Part shown: positions 11,563 through 23,012 of the stretch, piece after piece
How the letters are laid out: every line of letters begins with the position of its first letter
Position numbering within the stretch: position 1 is the first letter of the stretch
Assembly (NCBI RefSeq): GCF_963855985.1
Contig: NC_087098.1
Location: 12,668,501 to 12,732,500 of the forward strand
Length of the DNA stretch: 64,000 bases
Reading direction: 5' to 3'
Source: Ostrinia nubilalis
Lineage: Eukaryota; Arthropoda; Insecta; Lepidoptera; Crambidae
Position numbers and translations under genes: made by a program
The notes under the pieces: generated by a model
Told to the model about the DNA's origin: nothing
The model's input: the letters and a program-made list of their open reading frames with translations, nothing else
Databases searched by the model: none

Positions 11563-11981
11563 GGTCTATTCCACTTTGATCACCTGGCTTTGATCACCAA
11601 GATGATCAAAGTGGACTCCAGTGAAATTATTTTTTTAGTGTCCTTTGATCACCTATAAATAAATCATACCTCTGAATGGTCACATACGTGTCAGACTTTT
11701 TTATTGCGGTTTTCAGAAAATATCAAAAATGTTACAAAACGAAATATGTAGTAGGTACAACAATTGGACATGTGACTATTCAGAGGAGGTGTGATTGATT
11801 TGTTTGTAGGTGATCAAAGGACACTAAAATAATAATTTAACTAGAATCCACTTGGATCACCCAGGACATCGTATCCGTGGGTGATCTAAGGCACAGAATA
11901 AATAATGACACTAAATTGTCGCTTGAAGTCCACTTTGACCACCTGGGTGATCAAAGCCAGGTGATCAAAGTGGAATAGACC
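11563..11981. repeat. Foldback (MITE-like) inside H4
   Basis: Same 419 bp palindromic block as in H1 and H2. Confidence 0.7.
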
Positions 11982-12780
11982 TCCTTTTAGAACGTAGGTG
12001 GTCACTAAGACGAAATTTTGCAAAATTCAACCCTTATGGGAGTTAAAAAAGGGGTTGGAAGTTTGTATTGCAGTCCTCAGTTTTTAAAGTAAGAGACTTG
12101 AAAGTTTTAAAATGTATGCTCACTATGATCTCTAGATATTGTGGAGGTGTACATATACTAAAAATGTATCATTAGAAATCAACTACGGGGGCTAAGGAGA
12201 TAAAAGGAGGGTTGGAAATTTATATTATGAAAGTCCTATTTAAAGTAAGAGAGTTGAAATTTAAAATGTATATACGCTATAGATGCTAAGAGCGGATTTT
12301 ACGAAACTCCACCCCTAATGGAGTAAAACGAGGTCCAAAATATATTTTCAAAATAACTATCAGGGGGCGATTAGTGATCGATACTGATGCCAAAAATGCA
12401 ATCAGTAAAATTTTTGTTTGTCTGTCTGTATGTTCCTTATAGAAACAAAAACTACTCGACGGATTTTAACGAAACTTGGTACAATTTATTCTTCATACTC
12501 CTGGGCAGGTATAGTATACTTAGGAATTCCCACGGGAACGGGAATTGGCGGAAAAAACCTTTTGTATAAAAAATCTAAACCGCTTAAGTTAGACGCTTGA
12601 AATTTGGCATGCAGGTACCTTAGTAAACTTAAAGCTTAGTTACAACAGGATATTGCAAAATTCCCACGGAAACGGGAGTTAGCGGGAAAAAAACATTTGT
12701 ATGAAAAAATCTAAACCGCGTAAGATAGATGAAGGGGGTAAAACGGGATCCACGCGTACGAAGTCGCGGGCGCCCGCTAG

Positions 12781-13456
12781 TGTAAGATATTATCTGTGTA
12801 CAATGGTTAGAATGGTTAGTAGGGGAGCCGAAGCGGGGATTTCGGGACTTACTAAAGAGTGGCAGACTAACATACAAGGAAATACTTTGTACCTGGTTGA
12901 TTACCTCTAAGTATGAATTTTTGATATAAAATGGCATTAGTTCTTATGCCTCTCACCCAAAAAATACCTCAATTAAGCCCAAGTTTGAGACTGCAGCCAA
13001 ACTTTGAGTGACGATGGAAACTAGCCTAGATGGAGGACACATGAAATTGAACTTCTGCTTCTTCATTGATAAAGACTTATCATTTACCATACCTTATCAT
13101 TTTGTATTCCATTTTCAAGTCACTTTTTTTTCCCTTACTGTAAAACAAAACGTGGGATTTTTTTAAATCTCAGGTCTTTTGAACGCACATCTGTACGATG
13201 TCTGGTTTTAATTTCTTCAGTTACTCCGTGACCATGGCGCTTGCAACAGTGCCGAAATATTGGAAACTCAAAACTAAGGTACATGGTAGCAATCCCGTCA
13301 GTCATAATAATAGGAAAATGTCTTGAAAAATAAGTAAATCGTATATTACTTTATGTAACTAATTTTATTATGTATCATACTTATAACTTCATTCAGAACT
13401 AGAAAACGATTCCAAGGATTCCACTTTTCTTCAATAGATGATCAAGATAAAGAGGT
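12781..13456. other. Spacer, nothing recognised
   Basis: AT-rich sequence following the CTAG end of H4. I see no ORF with family features and no repeat boundary. Confidence 0.5.
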
Positions 13457-13939
13457 ATCCCACCAAAAACATTCTGTAAAAAACTAGCCAAGTCTCGATG
13501 GAGCTGCTTGTTTATCTCTAAAAAGTAATTAAATCTAGACAAAGTCGTGCCAAGTCTATGGTTCCTTACTGCGATTTCTTTATTATTATAGTTAATGTTG
13601 TGTGACTTGGCCGTTGAACAATCTTTATTAAGATAATCATACAATAAGTATTATTATTGTACAATTGACTGGTTATCGAATCAACGTTTTCCAAGTGGCA
13701 ATTTTCCATCGCCAATGGGTAGCGGTTCTGGCGACAGATTGGTGCAATGGTGTCATGGATTACCTGGTTTTGTACCCTTCAACGGCCAAGTCACACAACA
13801 TTAACTATAATAATAAAGAAATCGCAGTAAGGAACCACAGACTTGGCACGACTTTGTCTAGATTTAATTACTTTTTAGAGATAAACAAGCAGCTCCATCG
13901 AGACTTGGCTAGTTTTTTACAGAATGTTTTTGGTGGGAT
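13457..13939. repeat. Near-perfect inverted repeat with 162 bp arms
   Basis: Arms 13457-13618 and 13778-13939 are equal in length and reverse complementary with, by eye, one mismatch (ATAGAC against ACAGAC). The loop is 159 bp. Because the arms are nearly identical, the same peptide text (containing RNHRLGTTLSRFNYFLEINK) appears on both strands. I do not recognise that peptide. It could be a young foldback element or a palindromic duplication. Confidence 0.9.
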
Positions 13940-13958
13940 TTCACTTCTTTTTGTAGAA

Positions 13959-13984
13959 ACGATACGATACGATACGATACGATA
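13959..13984. repeat. (GATAC)n microsatellite
   Basis: Five ACGAT/GATAC units. Read on the minus strand they form a (GTATC)n tail directly after the GC-rich segment 13985-14110, as expected at the 3' end of a LINE. Confidence 0.85.
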
Positions 13985-14214
13985 GTGCCGACCCAGCCAG
14001 GACGAGGCCTGTCCCGGTCAAACCGGTATACCAGGGGGCACGATTTTAAGGAAAGACACGCTCTGGGATGGGAGAGGACGGCCGACTAGCCGCTGCGTCT
14101 TTTAAACCGCAACCGGTCGACCACAACCAAGTAGATATGCATCCTGAGCCTGGTCTAGGAAAATAGGTAAAGACGGGTTATCGTTGATAGGACTGAGCGT
14201 TGATGCGATGAGAT

Positions 14215-14907
14215 GGGCGGTCTGGCCTTTGATGAGATGACTTTGGCTGTTCTTGGTTCTTGTACTGCTGCTACTCGTTGTTCTCTTGACGTCTGTGGTA
14301 CTGCGTTTTTGTCGGGCGGTCTGGCCTTTGATGAGATGACTTTGGCTGTTCTTGGTTCTTGTATTGCTGCTGCTCGTTGTTCTCTTGACGTCAGTGGTAC
14401 TGCGTTTTTGTCGGGCGGTCTGGCCTTTGATGAGATGAATTTGGCTGTTCTTGGTTCTTGTACTGCTGCTACTCGTTGTTCTATTGAAGTCTATGGTACT
14501 GCGTTTTTGTCGGGCGGTCTGGCCTTTGATGAGATGAATTTGGATGTTCTTGGTTCTTGTACTGCTGCTGCTCGTTGTTCTCTTGACGTCAGTGGTACTG
14601 CGTTTTTGTCGGGCGGTCTGGCCTTTGATGAGATGAATTTGGCTGTTCTTGGTTCTTGTACTGCTGCTACTCGTTGTTCTATTGACGTCTGTGGTACTGC
14701 GTTTTTGTCGGGCGGTCTGGCCTTTGATGAGATGACTTTGGCTGTTCTTGGTTCTTGTACTGCTGCTACTCGTTGTTCTATTGACGTCTGTGGTACTGCG
14801 TTTTTGTCGGGCGGTCTGGCCTTTGATGAGATGACTTTGGCTGTTCTTGGTTCTTGTACTGCTGCTACTCGTTGTTCTCTTGACGTCTGTGGTACCTACT
14901 GCGTTTT
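14215..14907. repeat. Seven-unit 99 bp minisatellite
   Basis: Units start at 14215, 14314, 14413, 14512, 14611, 14710 and 14809, each opening GGGCGGTCTGGCCTTTGATG. The period is a multiple of three, so a plus-strand frame (14213-15010, 265 codons) stays open with a 33-residue repeat starting GGLAFDEMTLAVLGSC. One minus-strand frame is also open except for a TAG in unit 3. The roughly seven variable sites all change the amino acid in the plus frame, so I see no sign of selection for that protein. Decayed, longer-period copies continue to about 15480. Confidence 0.95.
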
Positions 14908-15480
14908 TGTCGTCTCTGTATCTTCCAGATTAAATATTTCTTCAACTTCCTTTCTTAATATCGTTGGACGGACTAAACTGGTGATGCGTGCGATGAGATG
15001 GGCGGTCTGATCTTTGGTAAGGGATATGGCTTGTTTTTCTTGGTTCTTGTACTACTACTATTGGACTTGCTTCATTGTTCTCCCGATTTTATCGTCTTAT
15101 TTTCTTCCAGGTAAAATATTTCTTGTATTTCTTTTCTTTAGGACTGAGTATTATTGGTGCGATGAAATGAGCGGTCTGGCTTTTGGTGAGGCGGCTTGGT
15201 TATTCTTAGTTCTTGTACTGCTACAAGACTGTAACTTGATTGTTTTTCCGATTTTATCGTCTTATGTTCCTTGTCAAATATTTCCCGTACTTCTTTTCTT
15301 GATGTCGTTGATTGAATGAGCGTTGCTGCGATAAGACGGGCGGTCTGGCCTTTAGTGAGGTGTCTTGTTTTTTGTACTGCTGCTAGACTAGCTTCATTGT
15401 TCTCCTGAGGTCTGTCGGTCTGTGTTAGGTAGGTACTGGGTTTTTGACGTCTATTTTGTTTACATCTTCCGGCTCAAATA
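14908..15480. repeat. Degenerate higher-order copies of the minisatellite
   Basis: GGGCGGTCTG or AGCGGTCTGG motifs recur near 15000, 15170 and 15340, each followed by a TTCTTGTACTGCT-like run and AAATATTTCTT. This implies an older unit of about 165-170 bp from which the 99 bp unit was amplified. Confidence 0.7.
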
Positions 15481-17200
15481 TTTCTTATGCTTCATTTCTC
15501 TTCTTATTTCTTTTTGTCGTAATTGAGTTCACTCTCTTCTATTTCTTGGATAGTAGATGTTTAAATTTATTCACAATCTTCGAATAAATTGATTCTCTTC
15601 TTTTTTACCAATTAATCCATCGATAACTGTGGTTTTGGATTTTTGTCATCTTCTTCGTAGTCTGTTTTGCCTGGGTCGAATATTTCTTATGTTGCTTGAT
15701 TTTTTTGTTGTTGTCTCATGCTAAATAGATCTTCTCTCTTCGATTATTTGATTTGTTTGCACTTTTGACTTTTCCGTTGATATAATATGCGTTTGTGGGT
15801 TTTTGTTGTCTTTTGATATTGTTTCTTCAATATCTAAAGTTTCTTGTGCTACTTTTCTTATTTCTTTTTATGGTGGATTGATTTAGGACTTTCTCGGATA
15901 GTGTTTGATGCGGTAAGCGGTTTTAGGAGCGTGTGCATATTTTCCTAAGATTAAACGGCTCGATTTGGTGTAATCTATATGATTTCTTTTTAGTTCAATG
16001 ATCTTATGCAGTGTGTTTGTTACATTGGGCTTCTTATCCATTGTTTCCATCAGGTTTTCATTTCTTCACTGTGGATATTATATAATTTCTTTTAGCACAA
16101 GTTATTTTCCGCTGTCTTCAAGATATTCATGATACTTATTATCCTACCGAGACAAAAGACAGTGGTTAGCACTGTATCGTTGGATTGAGTTTTTTATATG
16201 CTCTTGATGAAAGAATGTATTCTTATTGAAAAAATGTGCAGTAGCAATCTTATTAGATTCACCTGGTTGAAATCCGTTTACCGACAAGGTTGTTTGCAGA
16301 ACTTGTTGAGCTGTATAATATGTTCAGTGTTCACCTTAAATTGCTTGCAGTCTAAAGTTTCTTATTGGAATACGTAGCTTCTGTAATCAGTTTGAATATT
16401 TTGTAGTTCCTATGGGATTTCGTCATTAAATGGTCAATGGTGAGATTTGGTTCCAGTTTCTAGAAGTTCTTGCATTTAAATGAGTTTTTCAGGCGGGGTG
16501 TCGCTCTTCTGTCTTTGATGAAGACCCTTTATGCAAAATTGTTTGACCTTCTCAGTGCATTGGAGTCTCTTAAAACTGTACTACGCTTTGGTTACTATTT
16601 CAATTTTCCGATTCCGGTACCTGCTGATGTTCTGTTGATGGTATTTCTCTGCGCATTTGTAAATAAGGCAGTAATCCTGATTCTTATAGGCTCAAGCTTT
16701 CTTTGATGGTTCCAGGTAAGTAAGTACCTAGTCTAGTTTTTGAGTGGTGATTCACATCACTCGTTTCATCCGCTACTATGTATTCTCTTGTTAAAATATA
16801 TAAGATCTTGTCTGGCTGCTTTTGGATCAAGATTGAGATACATAGGTTCATTGATTTGGTGAGCTCTTTCTCAAAGTAGATATCATCCATCGCAAGGTAT
16901 TTTGAAAGTGTATGCCTTAGTTTTTTAGCTGTGGAAAGGGACTTATAACTAGAGGGTTAGTGAATTAGTATGACTACGGTGTTAATTGGATTTTGTATTG
17001 TCAAAGCGTCAAATGTCTTGTTTTAAATATACCTACTTTCAGCAAAATGTTAGTGATGGCACCTTTTTTAAATGGGTTGTTCTATTGAATGGTTTACGAC
17101 ATGCAGCTGTGACTATTAGTTTTTTTTTTTGCCAAGCAAAGGATCTCTGTTGTTTCAATTTTTTTGTATTTCGTGGCAAATGTGTTTAGAGTGTCCATCT

Positions 17201-19784
17201 ACAAATGTTAGTGCAATATTGAAGTTAAGTTTTATTGCTTTTGGAAACTTTTTATGGCGGCCAGATGTTAACCTTTCTTGGGTATGCGCTTTGAAATTTT
17301 GAACAATTGTCTTTTAATTTATAGAATGTGTTGGTGAAAGTTCGTAGGGATCTTTCTTTGTTATCAATATTATTTATACCTACTATAATGACTTGCAGGA
17401 AGTAGAATACATGTAGACATGTAGAGTACATGTAGAATCTGTATGTATCAAAAATGTTAATAAAAAAGTAAAGTTTATGTTAGAGTTTATAGACCAAAAG
17501 TTAGAGCTTTTCGTTTGACAAACTATACGATCTATCTTACATATTTTTAAATGAAAATACTAGATCATAATTATGCGTTCGCTTTGGTGCTTTTTGGCAA
17601 AATAATTGACACCAAATATTTATAAGGAAAGAAAGATAAGGAAAGATCTCACCGGGTTTCGTCGAGCTTAGGCGCTGTGCTGGTCACTGTGTACTCGATG
17701 CGTTTTTCTCACCTACAGTTTTTCTCATTCAAAAAATTTACCTATAACCACTAATTTTTACACAGCTGACTATGTTAATAGATAATCGCGACTACGATTT
17801 CGGGTAATTCTCACTGTTAGAATATTTGAATTTAACCATCGCGTCGGCGTCAAACGCCATAGGGCTTTGTAAGTGCCTTTTAGGGTCGGACCGTCTGGAG
17901 CGCACGTGTTGCGCACGTCCACTCCCGAAGGCTGCCCAAAACGAACTCCGGGACTTCTTTTTGTAGAAAGTGGCAAAATTATTTAACGTCGTCGTTTTAT
18001 CGACATTTTTTACGATATTAAACACAAATAAACTCAACGACCTTTAAAATGGACAACGAATCAGAATTGTTTTAATAACATAACCTTAGCGAACCTTACA
18101 ATATAATAAACGAAATCAACGAAATGCAAATTACACAACATTCAACTTAATCGACGGGGGGCTCTAGAAAGGAAAAAAATCTGGACACCGCTTGCTAGTG
18201 CTAGCGCCATCTAGCGGTGAGCGATACAGGCGAATACCACGGTGCCGGAGAGTAGTATTTATTATGAATGTGGTGTTACTCCAGATCTTCGATTTTCGTA
18301 GTTTTTATAGTTTTCCCTTTATGTGGCCATTAAACCCTAACTCTGTACCAAATTTCAGCTCTCTGAGTTTATGGGAAGTACTAGTTCTATTTTGATGATT
18401 ATCAGTGAGTGAGTGTCGTAAATGCGAAACTTTGCTTTCGCTTAACTTCGGAACTAAATGACCAACAGACTTGAAATTTTGGATTTTAAGTACGTGATTA
18501 TAGCTTACTAGATGACGAAAAATTTCTGCGTTCTGGTCTTATCCAGAGGTTCTCAAATAGGGGCCTGAAAATGCGGCGAAATGGTTCCAGTAAAGGATGG
18601 TACGGCAGTGTTTGCTTCGCGCTCGACTTGGCGGGGGCACTGCCGTGCCCCCAGATTTATTATAAATTGCTCTTCCACCATTTCAATTATTTTATCTTAC
18701 ATCTTACTTGATGAAATCTTTTTCAATTTTATTTACATGGTCATAACATTTTTACCATTCCTCTGCACAATTTGTGAGGTACACCTGAAACCCCCGATAA
18801 AGCAGCTATTATAAGAATAATATTAAAAAAAAACCCTTCTGACGCAGTTAGGTAATAAACTAAATGTATCAAATTTCACTCCAACTAACTGTCAACTCAA
18901 CGACGCGCTTTAAAATCAAAGATTGACTTTAAATTATGCCTTATTTTACAATACACATTGAAAACAATATGACTTGCTTGAGCTTTTTCGACTTTTTCAC
19001 AAAAATAACAAATAGGCATGAAGAGATTACAAAATTTCTGCAGCGACTGACAGTTCACTTGATTTGACAGGTGACAATAAATCCATAGACATTTGCCATA
19101 TGAAAGACACACTTTTCCAATATTTTTGTTTGCCATGAGATTCTGGTACACCTATACCTATCATTTAATGAAAAGATAAACTAAATTTTTTCAGCACAAC
19201 GAAAATCAGCTTTGGCACGTAGCAATGCAACGTGACAACTGCAGTTCGGACTTCTTTATGTATATACGTCCACTACACATACAATAAAATTCGAACTAGC
19301 TACCGCACATTTTTTCTTTTTAATTCTAATTCAGTAAAAATGTATTTGAAACCTTCATTCAAAATTCAAAAGTTATTATCATAATTATGACAGAACTTAT
19401 GACCAGACTATGTACATTGAATAAAATATTTTTCTTTTTATCATCAAGCTTAGCAGTCTAATAAGTTACTATGACACTCGAGTTAATCCACATTCAGCAC
19501 CATAGCCTCCCCTTCTACAAGGCCCTCTACAAATGTCAAAACGTCACTTAACCCTTTTATAGTTCCAAAATACTGGACTGTCCTGTCGATGACATTGACA
19601 GTGGGGCGCCACCGTCAATACCGGATCGCTGGTTCAGATTTTTGCCATGTTGGAAACCATATAGTTGAACGATGGTAGCACCCCCCTGTCATTGAGTTTG
19701 GTGGGACAGTTCAGCGTGGGTCATCTATAGCACCAGTTCTTTTGTTTTTGAGAAGATGTACCCAAATTTTTATATCAATTAAAT
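17201..19784. other. Spacer, mostly unrecognised
   Basis: AT-rich sequence with no supported gene. The open frames at 17770-18037 (minus strand) overlap in two frames and match no family I know. A CTCF-like motif at 18204-18217 is listed separately. Confidence 0.45.
18204..18217 (-). promoter_or_regulatory. CTCF-like motif
   Basis: GCGCCATCTAGCGG on the plus strand reads CCGCTAGATGGCGC on the minus strand. This fits the insect/vertebrate CTCF core CCASYAGRKGGCGC with one mismatch (G for A at the third base). Binding is inferred only. Confidence 0.4.
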
Positions 19785-19882
19785 TATAGTCCAGTCGTTT
19801 GGTACAAATTAACGTGGTTACCTGGAAAGTGTTCCGGGATTTTTGAAAATTGGTGATTAAAATAGATTTCGCTATGCTCTCT
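19785..19882. repeat. Left arm of a 1.5 kb inverted repeat
   Basis: ATAGTCCAGTCG ... GATTTCGCTATGCTC pairs, inverted, with 21192-21275. The arms share the stretch reading GAAAATTGGTGAATAAA on one strand. Between them lie a LINE fragment and a Helitron-like element, so the pair may be terminal repeats of an older element later invaded, or two opposed copies of one repeat. Confidence 0.6.
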
Positions 19883-19984
19883 GTTAGTCTGTTAGTTAAG
19901 TGTGATTGCCGCGCTCGTTGCGAAATTGGAAAAATGCTGCCTTAGAGAAGATTTTTGATAGTTACATTCTTTCCTATTTCGTCG

Positions 19985-20402
19985 TTACAGCCAAATGACG
20001 TTCACTGCTGGACAAAGGCGAGAATCCTTTGGGTTTTCCATAGGTTTTTCATAATGAACAGTCCTGCGCTGCCCGCATTCAGGTTCTTCCCGCGACCTTT
20101 ACCAGATCGTCGGTCCACCTAGTAGGAGGCCTGCCTACGCTACGTCTTCCAGCCCGTGGTCGCTACTCAAGAAATTTTCTGCCCCAATGGCCATCGTCTC
20201 TACGAGCTATGTGTCCCGCCCACTGCCACTTGATTTTAGCAATTCTGCGTGCTATGTCGGTCACTTTGGTTCTCCTGCGGATCTCCTCATTTCTGATTCG
20301 ATCACGCAGGGACACCCCGAGCATAACCCGCTCCATCACCCTTTGGGTGACCTTGAGCCTTCTTATGAGGCCCATAGTAAGCGACCACGTTTCAGAACCT
20401 TA
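19985..20402 (-). pseudogene. LINE reverse transcriptase 3' fragment
   Basis: Minus-strand copy of the same protein region as 7438-8241. It contains LIRRLKVTQRVMERVMLGVS and KIKWQWAGHIARRDDGHWGR. It is broken: the conserved QQW near the C-terminus reads QQ-stop, frameshifts occur below about 20163, and the normal stop after FG is lost. 5' truncation leaves only about 420 bp. It lies between the inverted arms 19785-19882 and 21192-21275. Confidence 0.85.
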
Positions 20403-20510
20403 AACTTTCCTACTTATTATTACTGCGAAACATGTGCACTATTGAATTCTGTAACATCTTTATATACCATGTTTTTACGCAAATAAAATTCTGATTCTGA
20501 TTCTTATTTC
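20403..20510 (+). mobile_element. Retroelement 3' tail with (TTCTGA)n
   Basis: An AATAAA signal at about 20481 is followed by TTCTGATTCTGATTCTT, the kind of short tandem tail seen at some lepidopteran LINE/SINE 3' ends. No coding sequence is attached. Confidence 0.45.
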
Positions 20511-20514
20511 ACGA

Positions 20515-20843
20515 CTAGCTTTTGCCTGCGGCTTCACCCGCGTGAAATTTAGTATAGATTGGCATAAATTATAGCCTATATGTTAATCAGGGTTACAAAC
20601 AATAATATTGTACAGTTTCAACAAAATCCGTTGAGTACTTTTTGCGTGAAAGAGTAACAAACCTGAGACACAGGAATATTCCTAGTTCAGGTATCAACCC
20701 ACCAACATTCTTACTTTTTGTTTTTCTTGATTGTTTGTTATCATAATATTATCTGTTATGTTGGTGAGAAATAAACATTACTTTACTTTATTTCAAACTT
20801 CCAGACATCCAAACTTTCGCATTTACCTATAATATTAGTAGGA
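20515..20843 (-). mobile_element. Short Helitron-like element
   Basis: A 329 bp element. On the minus strand it starts TCCTACTAATATTATA after A and ends CTAG before T, preceded by a GC-rich stretch (CGCGGGTGAAGCCGCAGG). The interior is AT-rich with no ORF. The ends match a very common lepidopteran repeat related in its termini, but not in its interior, to the large copies at 233-12780. Confidence 0.65.
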
Positions 20844-21191
20844 TACAATTATGTAATGTAGAAATAAACAAGACAAAAAAATGTATCCTTCAGCAACGCG
20901 AATTTTTTTATACTTCAGCATATTTAGGACACCCGGCAGCGTGTCCTGCCATGATCAAAGAAAAAAGAACTCGCAATTTAGCAGGTACATTACTTTGACT
21001 GTTTCACAACTCTAAATCTATTTAACTAACATTACATGAAATTTATCACATTTATCAAAGCTTCTTAGCTTGTCTATGTCCCAAAAATTATAAAATTAAA
21101 AAAAGTAGTTGTCAAAAACCTTTTTTAAGGCGGATTTTTTTCAATAAGGCGGGCGCGCGCGCGGCTATAAACGAGGTCACAAAATTCGGAA

Positions 21192-21275
21192 AGAACATAG
21201 CGAAATCTATTTATTCACCAATTTTCAAAAATTCCGGAAAACTTTCCAAGTAAAATTGACAAATAACTGGACTAT
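21192..21275. repeat. Right arm of the 1.5 kb inverted repeat
   Basis: Reverse complement of 19785-19882 with some mismatches and short indels. Confidence 0.6.
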
Positions 21276-21495
21276 TTACTCGTTATTGAGCACAGAGACA
21301 CAAACTTAATTATTTTTCCAGAAAATTTATATTTAAGTGCATAAATGTAAAAATGGTATTGGTATATTGCACAAAATTGGCAATAGGTGGCATAATAATG
21401 GTTACTTTTTTAGCGCCTAGTTTGAAATGTGATTGAACGATGACAACAACAGTTGTCAGTTAGGTAAAATTTTATTTTAGTTGGAAAAAGACTAA

Positions 21496-22731
21496 CGGCC
21501 GAATACTGAAACGCCATTTAAATATTTGACGGCTTCTCAAATAGTTAAGCAGCTCCTAAACTTACATTTCGCATACTCAAAACAATATCTAAGCAGTTCT
21601 CAATTTTTAAGCACCTCTCAAATTAAGTTGCACTCAAACGCCACTCAAATGAATTTTCGCATACTGAAACGCCATTCAACGCTAAGCATTACTCAAACAA
21701 CTGTCAAATCGTCTTAAGCAGCTGTTAAATTTGAGAGTGCTTGCGCGGTATCTTAAATCCTATTCTTATACCTAAATCGACCTAAATAGTGGTAAATAAT
21801 GTGTGTCATCGTTATCATTTCTTTCGAGCCTCGAGGAAATACCTAGATCTAATCGCAGGAACGCAATAAGGCTGAACGCTATTGAAAAATATTATTATTA
21901 ATGACATGCAATTCCGAGCGAGGTTCCGCGTCTCTAAAGAAATGGTGTTTATTCTGGATTCATAATTTGGAAGCTCTTTGAAACCCCGCACCAAACGCCA
22001 TACAACCAGTGGACCAAATACTTATTATAACCCTACTGTTCTACGCAACGGGAAGTTATGAACGTGTACTAGGTGATATCTTCCACATCGAACAGCCAAC
22101 TGTGCATCGTACTAGTGCACAAAGTAACAATCAAAATAGCTGCTATGAAATCGCTTTATATAAACATGCCTATTTCTGAGGAATATGGGGACATCGCATA
22201 GCAGCATTTCCAAGAGTTGTAGACATACTCTCTAATCTGTGTTGTTGATTTGTCAATTTTAAGCTTTGTCAACAATGATAAATGTCAATTGTGGTTACGT
22301 TTCGGTCCACGATCGCTACTTAATAGATTTCAACAATAAAAAGTATCACCTTTAAAATTATTTTTTTAATTAAATAAAAATGCAAGCCTTAATTTTTTTA
22401 TATGATAAAACTAGATTTATATATAATAGAAACTAAAAATAAACTGATCTATGTTAAGTTGATTGAGTATATTTCCATAAAAGACAATACATAACCGAAC
22501 GATGCTGCGTGTAATGGATAAAAAACGTAAAGTTATCATTTGTGTAAATGAAAACATACTTTTTTTGGTAAATGTTGCCAGTAGGTAAACATTTGAGAGC
22601 TGCTTAGCTGATCACGGCTTCAAATCCGTTGAGTGGCGTTTGAGAATACCATTTAAAATTGAAGGATACTTAAATTTAGGAGCCCGTCAGCTGAGTGACA
22701 GATTTGAGTAGTGTTTCAGTATTCGGCTATA
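21496..22731 (+). mobile_element. PIF/Harbinger DNA transposon, decayed
   Basis: Terminal inverted repeats GCCGAATACTGAAAC (21498) and its complement ending at 22727 are flanked by TAA on both sides (21493-21495 and 22732-22734), the usual TWA target duplication. Subterminal regions carry many short repeats (CTCAAA, AAGCAGCT, CGCCACTCAAA) in inverse orientation at the two ends, as expected for transposase-binding sites. A transposase relic lies inside. Confidence 0.85.
21903..22224 (+). pseudogene. Harbinger transposase (HARBI1-like) relic
   Basis: Three blocks of a PIF/Harbinger transposase can be read. The first, 21912-21962, is FRARFRVSKEMVFILDS followed by a stop. The second, from 22003, contains ITLLFYATGSYERVLGDIFH and then EQPTVHR, which matches the conserved FYATGS...GD...QPTVSR segment before the DDE catalytic core. 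The third, about 22130-22224, includes KSLYINMPISEEYGDIA and, after a frame change, FPRVVD. The DDE residues are missing. The protein is dead through stops, frameshifts and C-terminal loss. Confidence 0.85.
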
Positions 22732-23012
22732 TAAGTGGTAAATGGGTTAACGTGCGGGGGCTGCAAAATCATGTTGTGACGTCACGCGCGAATATTGGAA
22801 ATTTTTGAAAATTTTAAAAAGTCCGTAAACTTCTCGAGGCTCTATCTTCGGTAATACTGGATGGATTGAGGTGAAATAAAAACTAGTGTAATGTGTGTGA
22901 TCTAAACTTTAAATTAAGTCATAATTTAACTTAATATTACAACTTATGCGTGTTGTCCATTGCGACAACTGGCGACGACAATCTAGAACAATGTTAAAAA
23001 AAAGTAGTGTAA

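Larger units (their letters stand above)
10639..12780 (+). mobile_element. Large Helitron-like non-autonomous element, copy H4
   Basis: A complete 2142 bp copy in the opposite orientation. It starts TCTATACTAATATTATA after A10638 and ends GCGGGCGCCCGCTAG before T12781, with a 12 bp GC palindrome just before the terminal TAG. It shares the 93 bp duplication and a long GTTT tract with H1b. With H1 and H2 it forms a very large inverted repeat. The plus-strand frames at 12387-12600 are the mirror of those in H1 and H2 and are not genes. Confidence 0.72.
13985..17200 (-). mobile_element. Decayed A-rich element, probable non-LTR retroelement
   Basis: The plus strand is strikingly T/G-rich and poor in A and C throughout, so the minus strand is A-rich, as in many retroelement coding strands. 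At its 3' side (lower coordinates) it passes through a GC-rich segment resembling a LINE 3' UTR, then a (GTATC)n tail. Minus-strand frames are short and broken; the longest (16890-16684) begins MDDIYFEKELTKSMNLC. Recurrent charged motifs such as EIFDPE/EIFEPE can be picked out near 15460 and 15690. No reverse-transcriptase motif is visible. The right boundary near 17200 is a guess from base composition. Confidence 0.4.

Noticed and set aside
14215..14907. Regular repeat array considered as CRISPR or as a coding repeat gene
   Set aside because: Units are contiguous with no unique spacers, so not CRISPR; variable sites show no excess of silent changes and no promoter or splice context supports a plus-strand gene.
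17770..18037. Two overlapping minus-strand frames
   Set aside because: They overlap in different frames, match no known family, and show no splice signals.
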